33,807 bases of DNA. Origin: Selenomonas sp. ND2010 (GTDB taxonomy: Bacteria; Bacillota; Negativicutes; Selenomonadales; Selenomonadaceae). The notes below the pieces were generated by a model. That model saw only the letters and a program-made list of their open reading frames with translations, had not been told where the DNA came from and made no database searches. Location of the stretch: contig NZ_JNKI01000026.1 of assembly GCF_000702005.1 (NCBI RefSeq), positions 1-33,807 on the forward strand, read 5' to 3'. The position numbers and the translations under genes were made by a program. Below, in pieces: positions 26,487 to 33,807 of this stretch (positions are counted from its first letter, which is position 1; each line of letters opens with the position of its first letter).

Positions 26487-27969
26487 CGTTTTCCACCTCC
26501 TCTACCACTTCAAACAGCGCCTTGGATTTCTGCAGGATTTCCTGATATTCTTTTTCTGGAACAGAATCAGCGACAATGCCAGCCCCAGATTGGATAATGG
26601 CCGTATCATCATTTTCGATGCGCATCGTTCGAAGGGTGATGCACATATCCATATTGCCAGCAAAGTCCATATAACCAACCGTTCCCGAATACGTATCCCG
26701 TTTTACCGGCTCGAGTTCATGAATAATTTCCATTGCCCGAAGTTTCGGAGCACCACTGACCGTTCCCGCCGGGAAAGTCGCCCGCAGAACATCCATGGGC
26801 TTGTATCCCTTCTTGATTTTCCCTGTCACCTCAGAAACCATGTGCATGACATGACTGAAAAATTCCACCTGCTTCAATTTCGTCACTTTGACAGTCCCCG
26901 GTTCACTGATGCGTCCAAGATCATTGCGTGCCAAGTCAACCAGCATGGAATGTTCCGCAACCTCTTTGGTATCCCCCTTAAGCCCTGCCGCCAACTCCTG
27001 GTCTTCCTTCGCATTTTTCCCCCGCCGTCGAGTTCCCGCAATCGGGTAGGTGTAGACGTTATTCCCCGCCACCTTTACCAACATCTCTGGCGATGCCCCC
27101 ACTAGTTTCACACGGCCAAAATTGAAATAAAACATATACGGGGAAGGGTTCACCTGGCGCAAGCGGCGATAAAAATGAAAGCACGGCTTCGTTATCTTCT
27201 GCCGGAATTGACGGGAAGGCACTACTTGAAAAATATCCCCAGCAAAAATATGCTCCTTGGCTTTGCGAATTGCCGCGAGAAAATCCGCCGGAGCTTTCCC
27301 GTATTTTTTCAAGAAATCCACGGGCTCCCCTTTGGCCAGACCTCCGTTTGTTTGCGGTTTGACCGGTTCTTCCAACTGCTGCTTGAGAGCCGCCATCTTA
27401 TCCTCAATTGCACCGTAGACTGCATCGAGGTTTTCCGCTCCTTGGACATCGGCAAAATAAATCAGTCTGGCATTGTTGCGCAGGGCATCGTATACGACCA
27501 AGATGCGGCAAAGCATAAACTGCCCTAAAAGGTCCTCTTCCCCAAGATCAAGCCCGCGCACGCGGTCAAACGTTGAGACGATCTCATAATTGAAATAGCC
27601 CACCATTCCGCCATTTGCCAGTGGAATCTCAGCATCCTCAAGCGCCGGACTAAAGCGGTCCATATAGCTGCGAATCGATACGACCGGCTCCCCCTCCACC
27701 GTTTTCATCAAATCGTTTTCTTTGATAATCAAGCGATTCTTAAATACCTGCAGCCTGGCAAACGGTTCCGCACCGATAAACGAATAGCGGCCAAACTGCT
27801 GATGCGTGGTATCTACCGATTCCAGAATAAATCCCTTGTGCTCATTCACCAATTTATAATACACCGATACCGGCGTATCCATATCCATGTTGATTTCGGT
27901 TGAAACCGCAATAAGATTCTTATCTTTCGCCAATCGGCAAAAAACAGCGCGTGATGGTGTAAGTTCCAT
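26467..27969 (-). CDS. trpE: anthranilate synthase component I
   Basis: This 500-residue protein converts chorismate to anthranilate with TrpG. The N-terminal feedback site is visible as FILESVD followed by [10 protein letters not shown] (about residues 50-75). The chorismate-binding domain has [61 protein letters not shown] and YSGTVGYMD. The ES feedback residues and the linked trpG favour TrpE over PabB. GGAGTGAGG precedes the ATG. A strong terminator-like hairpin lies 16 bases upstream, so trpE may be controlled separately from the genes before it. Confidence 0.96.
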   Translation of the reverse strand: MELTPSRAVFCRLAKDKNLIAVSTEINMDMDTPVSVYYKLVNEHKGFILESVDTTHQQFGRYSFIGAEPFARLQVFKNRLIIKENDLMKTVEGEPVVSIRSYMDRFSPALEDAEIPLANGGMVGYFNYEIVSTFDRVRGLDLGEEDLLGQFMLCRILVVYDALRNNARLIYFADVQGAENLDAVYGAIEDKMAALKQQLEEPVKPQTNGGLAKGEPVDFLKKYGKAPADFLAAIRKAKEHIFAGDIFQVVPSRQFRQKITKPCFHFYRRLRQVNPSPYMFYFNFGRVKLVGASPEMLVKVAGNNVYTYPIAGTRRRGKNAKEDQELAAGLKGDTKEVAEHSMLVDLARNDLGRISEPGTVKVTKLKQVEFFSHVMHMVSEVTGKIKKGYKPMDVLRATFPAGTVSGAPKLRAMEIIHELEPVKRDTYSGTVGYMDFAGNMDMCITLRTMRIENDDTAIIQSGAGIVADSVPEKEYQEILQKSKALFEVVEEVENDVVTFA

Positions 27970-27984
27970 CCTGCCTCACTCCAT

Positions 27985-28024
27985 TCTATAAAAAGGCCCC
28001 TGCAGGGAACGCCTGCAGGGGCTT
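27985..28024 (-). terminator. terminator-like hairpin between the 88-aa gene and trpE
   Basis: On the minus strand GCCCCTGCAGG and CCCTGCAGGGGC form a GC-rich stem with a small loop and are followed by CTTTTTAT. It lies within the operon, 20 bases after the orf88 stop and about 16 bases before trpE. No promoter fits between it and trpE. Confidence 0.85.
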
Positions 28025-28043
28025 TCTCCGGATCGTTTCATCA

Positions 28044-28310
28044 TCACCGTTGCGGCAGATTAATCTCCTGGACGATTTTATGTTCATCGCGACCCAGGCA
28101 CCATCCGAGGGCTTTTATTTCCGAGTAGAGCATCACTCGCTGTTCACGGTTATCATTCTGAGACCGCATGAGCATCTGATACTGTTTTATGGCCTGCAGA
28201 TAACGGGCCGAAATCTCCTGAACACTCCTCGGCTTCTCCGGACGGTTGCTGGCATGACGACGAATCATATCCTCTGCCGCATCAACGGTCTTAACATCTG
28301 TAATGATCAT
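28044..28310 (-). CDS. unknown 88-residue protein within the trp operon
   Basis: I do not recognise this protein. It is small, helical and charged, without a signal peptide, membrane segment or Cys-rich zinc motif. The middle (SARYLQAIKQYQMLMRSQ) and end (ALGWCLGRDEHKIVQEI) look like amphipathic helices; there is one Trp and one Cys. AAAGGAAG lies a few bases upstream of the ATG, so it is probably translated. It is located between trpA and trpE and followed by a strong terminator-like hairpin. A regulatory role or a degenerate chorismate-mutase-like helix bundle are possibilities I cannot support further. Confidence 0.75.
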   Translation of the reverse strand: MIITDVKTVDAAEDMIRRHASNRPEKPRSVQEISARYLQAIKQYQMLMRSQNDNREQRVMLYSEIKALGWCLGRDEHKIVQEINLPQR

Positions 28311-28386
28311 ACTGGTCTTCCTTTCTGCGTCCTTTTACCTGATAGTATAATTCGTCATGAGAAAGGAAAACCCTTTTTCCTGTCAG

Positions 28387-29181
28387 TCAATGCCCATAGC
28401 TGGCATCCAATGCATCACGCATATCGTGAATCAGCGCCATCGCTTCAGACAAGTTGCCATCCAACAGTCGTTTGACTACGGCACTGCCGACAATAACGGC
28501 ATCGGCATGAGCCGCCGCCGCGACAGCTGCTTCCGCAGAACCTATACCAAACCCCACAGCCAGCGGCGTATCGGTGAACTTCCGAGCCTTTTCGCAAACA
28601 CCGCCAATCACACGATAATCCACGTTTTTAACTCCCGTTACGCCGTTGTTGGAAACACAATAGATAAAGCCGCGGGCATCCTGGCAAGTATCTTCCATGC
28701 GCTGTTCCGTTGTCCCCGGCGTGATGAATTCCGCCAGCACAAAGTCATATTCCGCACAGATACGCCGCATTTCCCCGGATTCTTCATGGGGAACGTCGGG
28801 AACAATAATGCCATCCATACCGGCTTCCTTGAAATCTTTAACAAATTGCTCAAAGCCATAATGATACATATTGTTGATATACCCCATGCCAACAATGGGA
28901 ATATCTGAGAATTTGCGAATTGCCCGCAATACTTCCAGCTCCTTGCCCAGTGTCATGTGATTCTTCAAGGCGATAACCGATGCCGTCTGGATTACCGGGC
29001 CGTCTGCCATGGGATCGGAAAACGGCAATCCCAATTCAATGAGGCTTGCTCCATTAGCCTCAGCCTGCCTTACCGCCTCAATGGTCGTCTCAACATCTGG
29101 AGCCCCACAGGTAATGTAGACGTATAGTCCCTTCTTATGGGCCGCTTTAAGCTCGGCCATTCTCTTCTCGATGCGATTCAT
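28387..29181 (-). CDS. trpA: tryptophan synthase alpha chain
   Basis: This 264-residue TIM barrel cleaves indole-glycerol phosphate to indole. The catalytic Glu is in [16 protein letters not shown] (near 49) and the catalytic Asp in that same DPMADG loop (near 60). YVSNN-like VSNNGVTG and VGFGIG form the phosphate site. It overlaps the trpB stop by four bases (ATGA). A weak hairpin GGAAAAAGGGTTTTCC follows its stop at about 28360-28377. Confidence 0.97.
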   Translation of the reverse strand: MNRIEKRMAELKAAHKKGLYVYITCGAPDVETTIEAVRQAEANGASLIELGLPFSDPMADGPVIQTASVIALKNHMTLGKELEVLRAIRKFSDIPIVGMGYINNMYHYGFEQFVKDFKEAGMDGIIVPDVPHEESGEMRRICAEYDFVLAEFITPGTTEQRMEDTCQDARGFIYCVSNNGVTGVKNVDYRVIGGVCEKARKFTDTPLAVGFGIGSAEAAVAAAAHADAVIVGSAVVKRLLDGNLSEAMALIHDMRDALDASYGH

Positions 29182-30368
29182 AACGCTACATCCTCCCCCA
29201 ATGCTTTCGCTACCATTGCCACGTCTTTATCGCCACGTCCCGACAGGCAGACAACCACCGTTTCCTCTTTTTTCGTCTGTGGCATGAGTTTTTCCAAATA
29301 AGCCAACGCATGGGAACTTTCCAACGCGGGGATAATGCCCTCAACCTTTGATATACGTTGGAAGGCCTCCAGTGCTTCCGCATCCGTTACTGAAACGTAA
29401 TCGACAATCCCTGCATCCTTAAAGTAGGAATGCTCCGGACCAACCCCAGGATAGTCCAGCCCCGCAGAAATCGAATAGGCTTCCACCACCTGCCCATCAT
29501 CCGTCTGCAAAAGATAACTGTAAGCACCATGAAGGATGCCTGGTTCCCCCGCGCCCGAAAGGGTTTTGGCGTTATCCGCCACCGCATCACTGCGGCCGCC
29601 AGCCTCAACGCCAAACTTCTTTACCTCCTTATCGTTGCGGAAATCGTAGAAAGTTCCTATCGCATTGCTGCCGCCGCCGACACAAGCAACCATATAGTTG
29701 GGAAGTCCACCGGTCTTTTCCTTGATTTGCTCGCGAATTTCTTCCCCGATGACCTTTTGAAAATCGCGAACAATAGTCGGATAAGGATGGGGCCCAACCG
29801 CTGAACCGATGATGTAATGGGTATCTGTAATATTCGTCGCCCAATAGCGGATTGCCTCACTGGTCGCGTCCTTTAAGGTCCCCGTCCCACTGGAAACCGG
29901 AATGACTTTTGCCCCCAACAGCTTCATGCGGAATACGTTGAGTTTCTGGCGTTCAACATCAACAGCCCCCATAAACACATGGCATTCCATGCCGAAGAGA
30001 GCGGCCACTGTCGCCGAAGCAACGCCATGCTGTCCCGCACCGGTTTCAGCCACAATGCGTTTCTTGCCCATAAGCTTTGCCAGCAGTGCCTGACCTAACG
30101 CATTGTTGATTTTATGCGCTCCTGTATGTAAGAGATCCTCGCGCTTGAGAAAAATCTTTGCTTTCCCATAGTGCTCCGTCAACTTCTCGGCATAATAGAG
30201 ATTCGTCGGACGACCTGCATATTCGCGCAGTAACGAACGAAACTCCCGCTGAAAGGCTTCATCCTCTTTATATTTCTTGTAGGCAGCTTCCAGTTCATTA
30301 AGCGCCGGCATAACGATTTCCGGTACATACTGTCCCCCAAACTTGCCAAATCTTCCTTTTGTATTCAT
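29178..30368 (-). CDS. trpB: tryptophan synthase beta chain
   Basis: This 396-residue PLP enzyme condenses indole with serine. The PLP Lys is in [13 protein letters not shown] (near 85), the catalytic Glu in ETGAGQHG (near 108), and the phosphate-binding glycine loop is GGGSNAIG (near 232). Full length, ordinary TrpB1 type. It starts 34 bases after trpC and overlaps trpA by four bases. Confidence 0.98.
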   Translation of the reverse strand: MNTKGRFGKFGGQYVPEIVMPALNELEAAYKKYKEDEAFQREFRSLLREYAGRPTNLYYAEKLTEHYGKAKIFLKREDLLHTGAHKINNALGQALLAKLMGKKRIVAETGAGQHGVASATVAALFGMECHVFMGAVDVERQKLNVFRMKLLGAKVIPVSSGTGTLKDATSEAIRYWATNITDTHYIIGSAVGPHPYPTIVRDFQKVIGEEIREQIKEKTGGLPNYMVACVGGGSNAIGTFYDFRNDKEVKKFGVEAGGRSDAVADNAKTLSGAGEPGILHGAYSYLLQTDDGQVVEAYSISAGLDYPGVGPEHSYFKDAGIVDYVSVTDAEALEAFQRISKVEGIIPALESSHALAYLEKLMPQTKKEETVVVCLSGRGDKDVAMVAKALGEDVAL

Positions 30369-30402
30369 ACTACTATCTCCTAATCTTCGGTATCCACAAA
30401 GT

Positions 30403-31170
30403 TCAATGCGAAAGTTTCCGCGTTATCGTGCCGATATCCGGGGAACGGACCAAGCCCTCTCCCACCAGGATTCCATCGCAGCCCGCCTCACGGAGCACCT
30501 TGGCATCCTCAACCGTAAAAACGCCACTTTCACTAATAAGGACTCGGTTGGAATCCGCGCAGGGAAGCAAATCCAACGTCTGCTTGATATCGGTCTTAAA
30601 AGTCTTTAGGTTCCGATTATTGATGCCGATAAACTCCGCCGGAGTCGAAAGGGCTGCCCTCATGTCCGCTTCATCGTGAACTTCTACTAAGGCATCCATG
30701 CCCAAACTCCAAGCCGTATAAAGATATTCCCGCAGCTGCTCCGGTGTCAGTATCCGTGCAATCAGCAAAATTGCATCGGCTCCTAACATCCGCGCCTCAT
30801 AAATCTGGTATTCATCGATGATAAAGTCTTTGCGAAGCAACGGCAAATTCACCAGCTGCCGAACTTTGATAAAATCTTCATTGCACCCCAGAAAATGCGG
30901 GTCCGTATGAACCGACAGCATACTTGCACCGCTTGCCTCGTAGATGCTCGCCAGCTCCTCCACCGTATGCGTCTTATTCAGACGCCCCTTTGCGGGAGAC
31001 TGGAGTTTGCACTCAGCGATGAGATTCCAGCCCCCTTTCTTGAATTTCTTGCTCATCCGGAACGTATCCGGCGTTATCTTGGCTTTTATTTCCTCCAAAG
31101 GCATCTCGGCCTTGGCCGCGGCCACGATTTCTCTTTTTTTGCCCACGATTTCTGCTAATATATCTCTCAT
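30403..31170 (-). CDS. trpC: indole-3-glycerol phosphate synthase
   Basis: This 255-residue TIM barrel closes the ring of CdRP to indole-glycerol phosphate. Motifs: [12 protein letters not shown] (near 50, catalytic Lys region), [16 protein letters not shown] (near 110), [10 protein letters not shown] (near 180) and VLISESGV (near 210). It overlaps trpF by four bases (ATGA). Not fused with TrpF as in enterics. Confidence 0.97.
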   Translation of the reverse strand: MRDILAEIVGKKREIVAAAKAEMPLEEIKAKITPDTFRMSKKFKKGGWNLIAECKLQSPAKGRLNKTHTVEELASIYEASGASMLSVHTDPHFLGCNEDFIKVRQLVNLPLLRKDFIIDEYQIYEARMLGADAILLIARILTPEQLREYLYTAWSLGMDALVEVHDEADMRAALSTPAEFIGINNRNLKTFKTDIKQTLDLLPCADSNRVLISESGVFTVEDAKVLREAGCDGILVGEGLVRSPDIGTITRKLSH

Positions 31171-31796
31171 TGACGCTTTCTCCCTCGAGGCAGGCTCCTT
31201 GCTCTTCGCATAAAGGCCTGTATCTTACTGATAGATTTTTCTTCTGCTACTTCCAAACTGCCCGATACATCCACGCCATAAGGATGGAAGGTCCGCAGGA
31301 CCGTCTGCAGGTTATCAATGTTGATACCACCGGCAATCAACACAGGTTTTTCAACTTTTGCTATCTCTTCGGCGGCGGACCGCCAATCGAAACTCTCCCC
31401 TGTTCCACCAACCTTACCGGGACAAAATGCATCGATGAGAATCAGCTCTGCCGGATACTCATTGGCAGCTTCTGCCGAGAAGTTGTCTCCATAACGAAAA
31501 GCCTTTATAACGGAACACTGTACCTTGCGGGCATAAGCCGCATTCTCGTGACCATGGAGCTGGACAAAATCAAGATGTACCTGACGGACAATTTCATTGA
31601 CCTTTTCAATGTCTTCATCGACAAATACGCCGGTTTTCCACGACTGCTGCAACTGACTGCTGATTACGGCAGCATGTTCCGGCTCAATATAACGATGGCT
31701 CTCGGGCCAAAAAATAAATCCGATGAAATCTGCACCTGCCTCCTCGGCAACTTTTGCTGTCAACAGCGATTTCATACCACAAATCTTAACCTTCAT
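31167..31796 (-). CDS. trpF: phosphoribosylanthranilate isomerase
   Basis: This 209-residue TIM barrel isomerises PRA to CdRP. It has the usual KICGMK opening with the catalytic Cys, DFIGFIFWPESHRYI, FVQLHGHE, the catalytic Asp in LILIDAF, and GGINIDN near the C-terminus, followed by GVDVSGSLE. The ATG at 31796 has AGGGGATGAG upstream; a longer in-frame reading would run through the T-box terminator and is rejected. The C-terminus ends in an Arg-rich stretch. It is the first gene of the trp operon, just behind the T-box, an unusual position. Confidence 0.96.
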   Translation of the reverse strand: MKVKICGMKSLLTAKVAEEAGADFIGFIFWPESHRYIEPEHAAVISSQLQQSWKTGVFVDEDIEKVNEIVRQVHLDFVQLHGHENAAYARKVQCSVIKAFRYGDNFSAEAANEYPAELILIDAFCPGKVGGTGESFDWRSAAEEIAKVEKPVLIAGGINIDNLQTVLRTFHPYGVDVSGSLEVAEEKSISKIQAFMRRARSLPRGRKRQ

Positions 31797-31811
31797 CCAC
31801 TCATCCCCTAA

Positions 31812-32144
31812 TACTACAAAAGCCCCGGCCGGAGAAAGACTCCAGCCGGGGCGAATCAACTTCGCGGTACCACCCGTTTGCATGTATCAAATACATCTCA
31901 TTCCGGCACAGGACAAGAAGCCGATGCCGTAGCCTGATAACGGTGGCAGCCGTCCCAGCCTACTCACAGACATCTTTCTGTTTTGGGTGGACTCTCGCAG
32001 GACCATTCGGATTACCTTACTGACCGGACTTCACACCACTAGTCCCCTAGTTTCCGGCTCGCTTGACAGTTACCTGTAATCTTACTATTTCCTGTTCGTC
32101 GATTTTCCATATCTATCGACTGTAACTATGTTAACCCGTCGATG
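31812..32144 (-). promoter_or_regulatory. T-box riboswitch (tryptophan specifier) controlling the trp operon
   Basis: The minus-strand leader has the hallmark T-box GGGTGGTACCGCG (31863-31875) just before a terminator (stem GCCCCGGC-TGGAG / CTCCGGCCGGGGC, 31817-31852, then TTTT). In Stem I, CAGGA/TCCTG and GATTAC/GTAATC flank an internal loop with AGTA on the 5' side and CGAATGG on the 3' side; the TGG at 32003-32005 is the best specifier, a Trp codon, matching the downstream genes. Uncharged tRNA-Trp would stabilise the antiterminator. Boundaries are approximate. Confidence 0.93.
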
Positions 32145-32150
32145 TTTTAC

Positions 32151-32179
32151 ATCTTACACGCTTTTGTTTTTCTTGTCAA
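32151..32179 (-). promoter_or_regulatory. promoter of the trp operon
   Basis: On the minus strand a perfect TTGACA and a -10 TAAGAT are separated by 17 bases, placing the start of transcription just upstream of the T-box Stem I. Confidence 0.8.
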
Positions 32180-32241
32180 TACATATTTTACATTTTATGT
32201 TGTTTTTTATATTATTTATTTGTAAAAATGACAATATAATA

Positions 32242-32279
32242 AGCCCCCCATTGATTCCATCGCGAATCAATGGGGGGCT
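32242..32279 (-). terminator. terminator after the duplicated-domain protein gene
   Basis: AGCCCCCCATTGATT and AATCAATGGGGGGCT form a perfect 15-bp stem with an 8-base loop. On the minus strand it lies 13 bases after the stop and is followed by TATTATATT. Confidence 0.82.
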
Positions 32280-32292
32280 CATAGCCTTTTAT

Positions 32293-33012
32293 TTACTCAC
32301 CCGGCTCTTCCGGTGCACCAGCCTCATCTGCTGGCGGCGGACCTCCCTGCGGACCATGTCCATTCATATCCTGTGGACCACGCCCCATATGCAGCACACT
32401 CTTATCAACGCCTAACTGGTCTGCAACATCACCCCAGCGATTGTTGATTTTTTTCATATCCAGAACGCTCTGGATATCCTTGTTGGCTGCCTTAGCCAGA
32501 ATGCCTGCAGCCACAATATCATGAGCACGATAACCGTTTTTCAAAAGCGTTGCGGCCGTATTTTCATCTACACTGGCCTTCTCCGCAATATCTTTTGCCT
32601 GCATCGTCGCCATCTTATCCTTTACCTGTTCCTGGGTGATACCAAGCTCTTTGCCTACTTCCGGCCAATCCTTAGTATCCGTCTTCATTCCCATAACATC
32701 CTTAAAGGATTTTCCGCTGATATTGGCAAACATAGCGGCCTGACCGATGTCACGAATATCCTTGCCATCTTCAATGGCACTCTTAACCTCTTTTTCATCA
32801 ACGCCAAAGGTATCGTGAACCTTCTTGGCAGCATCATCAGCACTCATCTGAACCGGCGGGCACGGCGCCATTTTCCCTTTCTGCATTACAGTGGGGCGCT
32901 GGTGTTTATCCGCATGGGAAACCGATTTGGCACTGGCTGCATTAACACCAATTCCCGTCAACATTGCCCCAGCCAGAATCCCTGCTACTAATTTCTTATT
33001 CGCACTTTTCAT
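32293..33012 (-). CDS. secreted protein with duplicated ~65-residue domain and Pro/Gly-rich tail
   Basis: I do not recognise a named family. The 239-residue protein starts with a signal peptide (about 1-28, hydrophobic core then NAASA). Two copies of a helical domain follow, at about 61-124 and 140-202: both show an acidic helix, a G-[KY]-x-[IH]-DI block, an AAxxA helix, K-[ST/D]-[FI]-x-[DS]-V-[ML]-x-MK, then W-x-[ED]-V-x-x-x-LG[IV]. The C-terminal 30 residues are rich in Gly, Pro and Glu. Probably periplasmic or surface, role unknown. GGTGATGTG precedes the ATG. It stands alone with its own terminator. Confidence 0.8.
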   Translation of the reverse strand: MKSANKKLVAGILAGAMLTGIGVNAASAKSVSHADKHQRPTVMQKGKMAPCPPVQMSADDAAKKVHDTFGVDEKEVKSAIEDGKDIRDIGQAAMFANISGKSFKDVMGMKTDTKDWPEVGKELGITQEQVKDKMATMQAKDIAEKASVDENTAATLLKNGYRAHDIVAAGILAKAANKDIQSVLDMKKINNRWGDVADQLGVDKSVLHMGRGPQDMNGHGPQGGPPPADEAGAPEEPGE

Positions 33013-33090
33013 ATGTCACATCACCTTTCTATAGATAAACCTTTTTCTTTATCCATTCTCTTATCGAATGGTATGGTCATAGTATAACGA

Positions 33091-33119
33091 AAGGTATTTA
33101 AACTAGTTTTAAATGTCAA
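33091..33119 (-). promoter_or_regulatory. possible promoter of the duplicated-domain gene
   Basis: On the minus strand a perfect TTGACA is followed after 17 bases by TACCTT. Another -10-like TATACT occurs 10 bases further downstream, so the exact box is uncertain. The spacer contains the palindrome AAACTAGTTT. Confidence 0.5.
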
Positions 33120-33211
33120 TTAAATTACAATTCAAATTCGATGGAAAGCAACTGAAAAGATAACTATTATTTATTTTTAGGAAAAACAAGGAAAAATACG
33201 GCAAGATGTCG

Positions 33212-33217
33212 TATAAT
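33212..33217 (+). promoter_or_regulatory. -10 box upstream of the 68-aa gene
   Basis: A perfect TATAAT lies 34 bases before the start codon; the -35 region has no good match. Confidence 0.5.
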
Positions 33218-33251
33218 ATATAATAGATTTTAGGAAAGAGGTGACTGTGTA

Positions 33252-33458
33252 ATGACGGAACAGGAAATTGAAAAACTTGTCCGGGAAAAACTTAACGATG
33301 CTTATCAGTCTGAGGAGCATCCGAAGAAATTCTTCATTACGGAGAATGGTCGTGGTGTGACGGACGGTGGCGATCTGTACAATGCTCTGCTCAACGACAT
33401 GATGCGTGTTACAGAAAAAGCCCTGACGGCAATCCTGAAGGAAGCTCTGAAGAAGTAA
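33252..33458 (+). CDS. small hypothetical protein (68 aa)
   Basis: I do not recognise this family. The 68-residue protein is cytoplasmic, with charged helices at both ends (TEQEIEKLVREKLNDAY and DMMRVTEKALTAILKEALKK) and a central Gly/Asp-rich turn (ENGRGVTDGGDLY). AAAGAGGTG about 9 bases upstream of the ATG, a -10 box and a downstream hairpin terminator support a real gene. No membrane segment or metal site is visible. Confidence 0.75.
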   Translation: MTEQEIEKLVREKLNDAYQSEEHPKKFFITENGRGVTDGGDLYNALLNDMMRVTEKALTAILKEALKK

Positions 33459-33481
33459 TTCCAAATTCGCAACATAAAGAA

Positions 33482-33523
33482 AGGGGCTGTTGCACGTAAT
33501 GTGACGTGCAGCAGTCCTTTTTC
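33482..33523 (+). terminator. hairpin after the 68-aa gene, possibly also the IS left end
   Basis: GGGGCTGTTGCACGT and ACGTGCAGCAGTCC form a long stem followed by TTTTTC, acting as a terminator. Sequences of the type ctgttgca near a palindrome are often seen at ends of IS1182-family elements, so this stem may belong to the insertion sequence that follows. Confidence 0.7.
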
Positions 33524-33537
33524 ATGTGCAAAAAAAT

Positions 33538-33565
33538 AATCCCGGGGCTTGAATGCCTCGGGATT
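33538..33565. repeat. second hairpin just upstream of the transposase gene
   Basis: AATCCCGGGGC and GCCTCGGGATT pair across six bases (one mismatch-type offset). The putative transposase promoter runs through its 3' arm. Such a structure at an IS end can limit read-through transcription into the transposase; this role is inference. Confidence 0.55.
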
Positions 33566-33576
33566 AGGTGTAGAAT
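33549..33576 (+). promoter_or_regulatory. possible promoter of the transposase gene
   Basis: TTGAAT and TAGAAT are separated by 16 bases and lie just before the start codon, giving a very short leader. No ribosome site of good quality is visible. Confidence 0.4.
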
Positions 33577-33582
33577 TTAGAT

Positions 33583-33807
33583 ATGCAAAAACCAAATTCA
33601 CAAAAAGATTATACGTCTTTTGAAGGAAGCTATCAAGTATTTCTTCCATTTAATCTTGAATTTCAGATTGGCAAAGATGACCCCGTCCGCCTGCTTCGCC
33701 ATTGTATTGGGGGTATGGATATTACGGCACTGGAAAAGACCTATCAGCGAATAAATCGAAATTTGGCGTCGCCAAGGCAGATGTTGGCCATCATTGTCTA
33801 TGCCGGA
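33583..33807 (+). CDS. IS1182-family-like transposase, 5' part (truncated by window end)
   Basis: Seventy-five codons are visible before the window ends. The opening (SYQVFLPFNLEFQIGKDDPVR) followed by LxxxIGGMDITALEKTY and ASPRQMLAIIVYA matches the N-terminal region typical of IS1182/ISL-like DDE transposases (DDPVRLL...SPRQMLKI-YA pattern). The catalytic domain lies outside the window, so I cannot tell whether the element is intact. Two palindromes lie directly upstream and probably mark the left end. Confidence 0.8.
   Translation, partial: MQKPNSQKDYTSFEGSYQVFLPFNLEFQIGKDDPVRLLRHCIGGMDITALEKTYQRINRNLASPRQMLAIIVYAG

Noticed and set aside
31797-31883. An N-terminal extension of trpF by 29 codons
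   Set aside because: It would be translated from the T-box antiterminator/terminator region. The ATG at 31796 has a ribosome site and gives the standard KICGMK opening.

Overview
The window is a chromosomal, mostly housekeeping stretch of a low-to-mid GC bacterium with Firmicutes-type gene control (a Trp T-box leader, an L10 leader, strong Shine-Dalgarno sites, intrinsic terminators). The order rpmG-secE-nusG-rplK-rplA-rplJ-rplL / rpoB-rpoC, a SEC-C methionine aminopeptidase, a PPi-type phosphofructokinase and a DUF4127 protein together suggest a member of the Negativicutes (Selenomonas/Mitsuokella-like). That placement is inference from gene style, not from a database comparison.

Layout. 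Positions 1-137 hold the right end of a repeated palindromic element cut by the window edge. From 195 to 12467, all on the minus strand, lie the Mrp ATPase and the transcription/translation block rpmG-secE-nusG-rplK-rplA-[L10 leader]-rplJ-rplL, then a terminator, a separate promoter and leader, and rpoB-rpoC. A tRNA operon (two fMet, Thr, Met) sits at 12636-12998 with a clear promoter and terminator. Next come pfp, and a map-DEAD-box helicase pair joined by a one-base stop/start overlap. Two plus-strand envelope genes follow (a secreted NlpC/P60 hydrolase and a membrane-anchored polysaccharide deacetylase). A complete 563-bp palindromic element (18787-19349) lies between the deacetylase and clpB. 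Beyond clpB are a secreted HAD phosphatase, thiE, a DUF4127 protein, and a tryptophan operon read right to left: Trp T-box, trpF, trpC, trpB, trpA, an unknown 88-aa gene, trpE, trpG. The right end carries a secreted protein with a duplicated domain, a 68-aa conserved-looking small protein and the start of an IS1182-like transposase truncated by the window end.

How the parts work together. The trp operon is controlled by uncharged tRNA-Trp through the T-box (specifier TGG) and encodes every enzyme from chorismate to tryptophan except TrpD, which is not in the window. Several minus-strand genes (mrp, thiE, trpE) start within about 15-35 bases of a well-formed terminator, leaving little room for a separate promoter; read-through or regulated attenuation is suggested. 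rpoBC has its own consensus-like promoter and a leader with a terminator overlapped by an 11-codon mini-ORF. clpB is preceded by a perfect 17-bp inverted repeat built of GTCAAA units that overlaps its promoter.

The most unusual object is the 563-bp element: two diverged, mutually inverted copies of a long hairpin, bounded by 12-bp terminal inverted repeats, with 16-nt perfectly complementary apical loops, and a second copy at the window start that is about 96% identical over 137 bp. No transposase is encoded in it.
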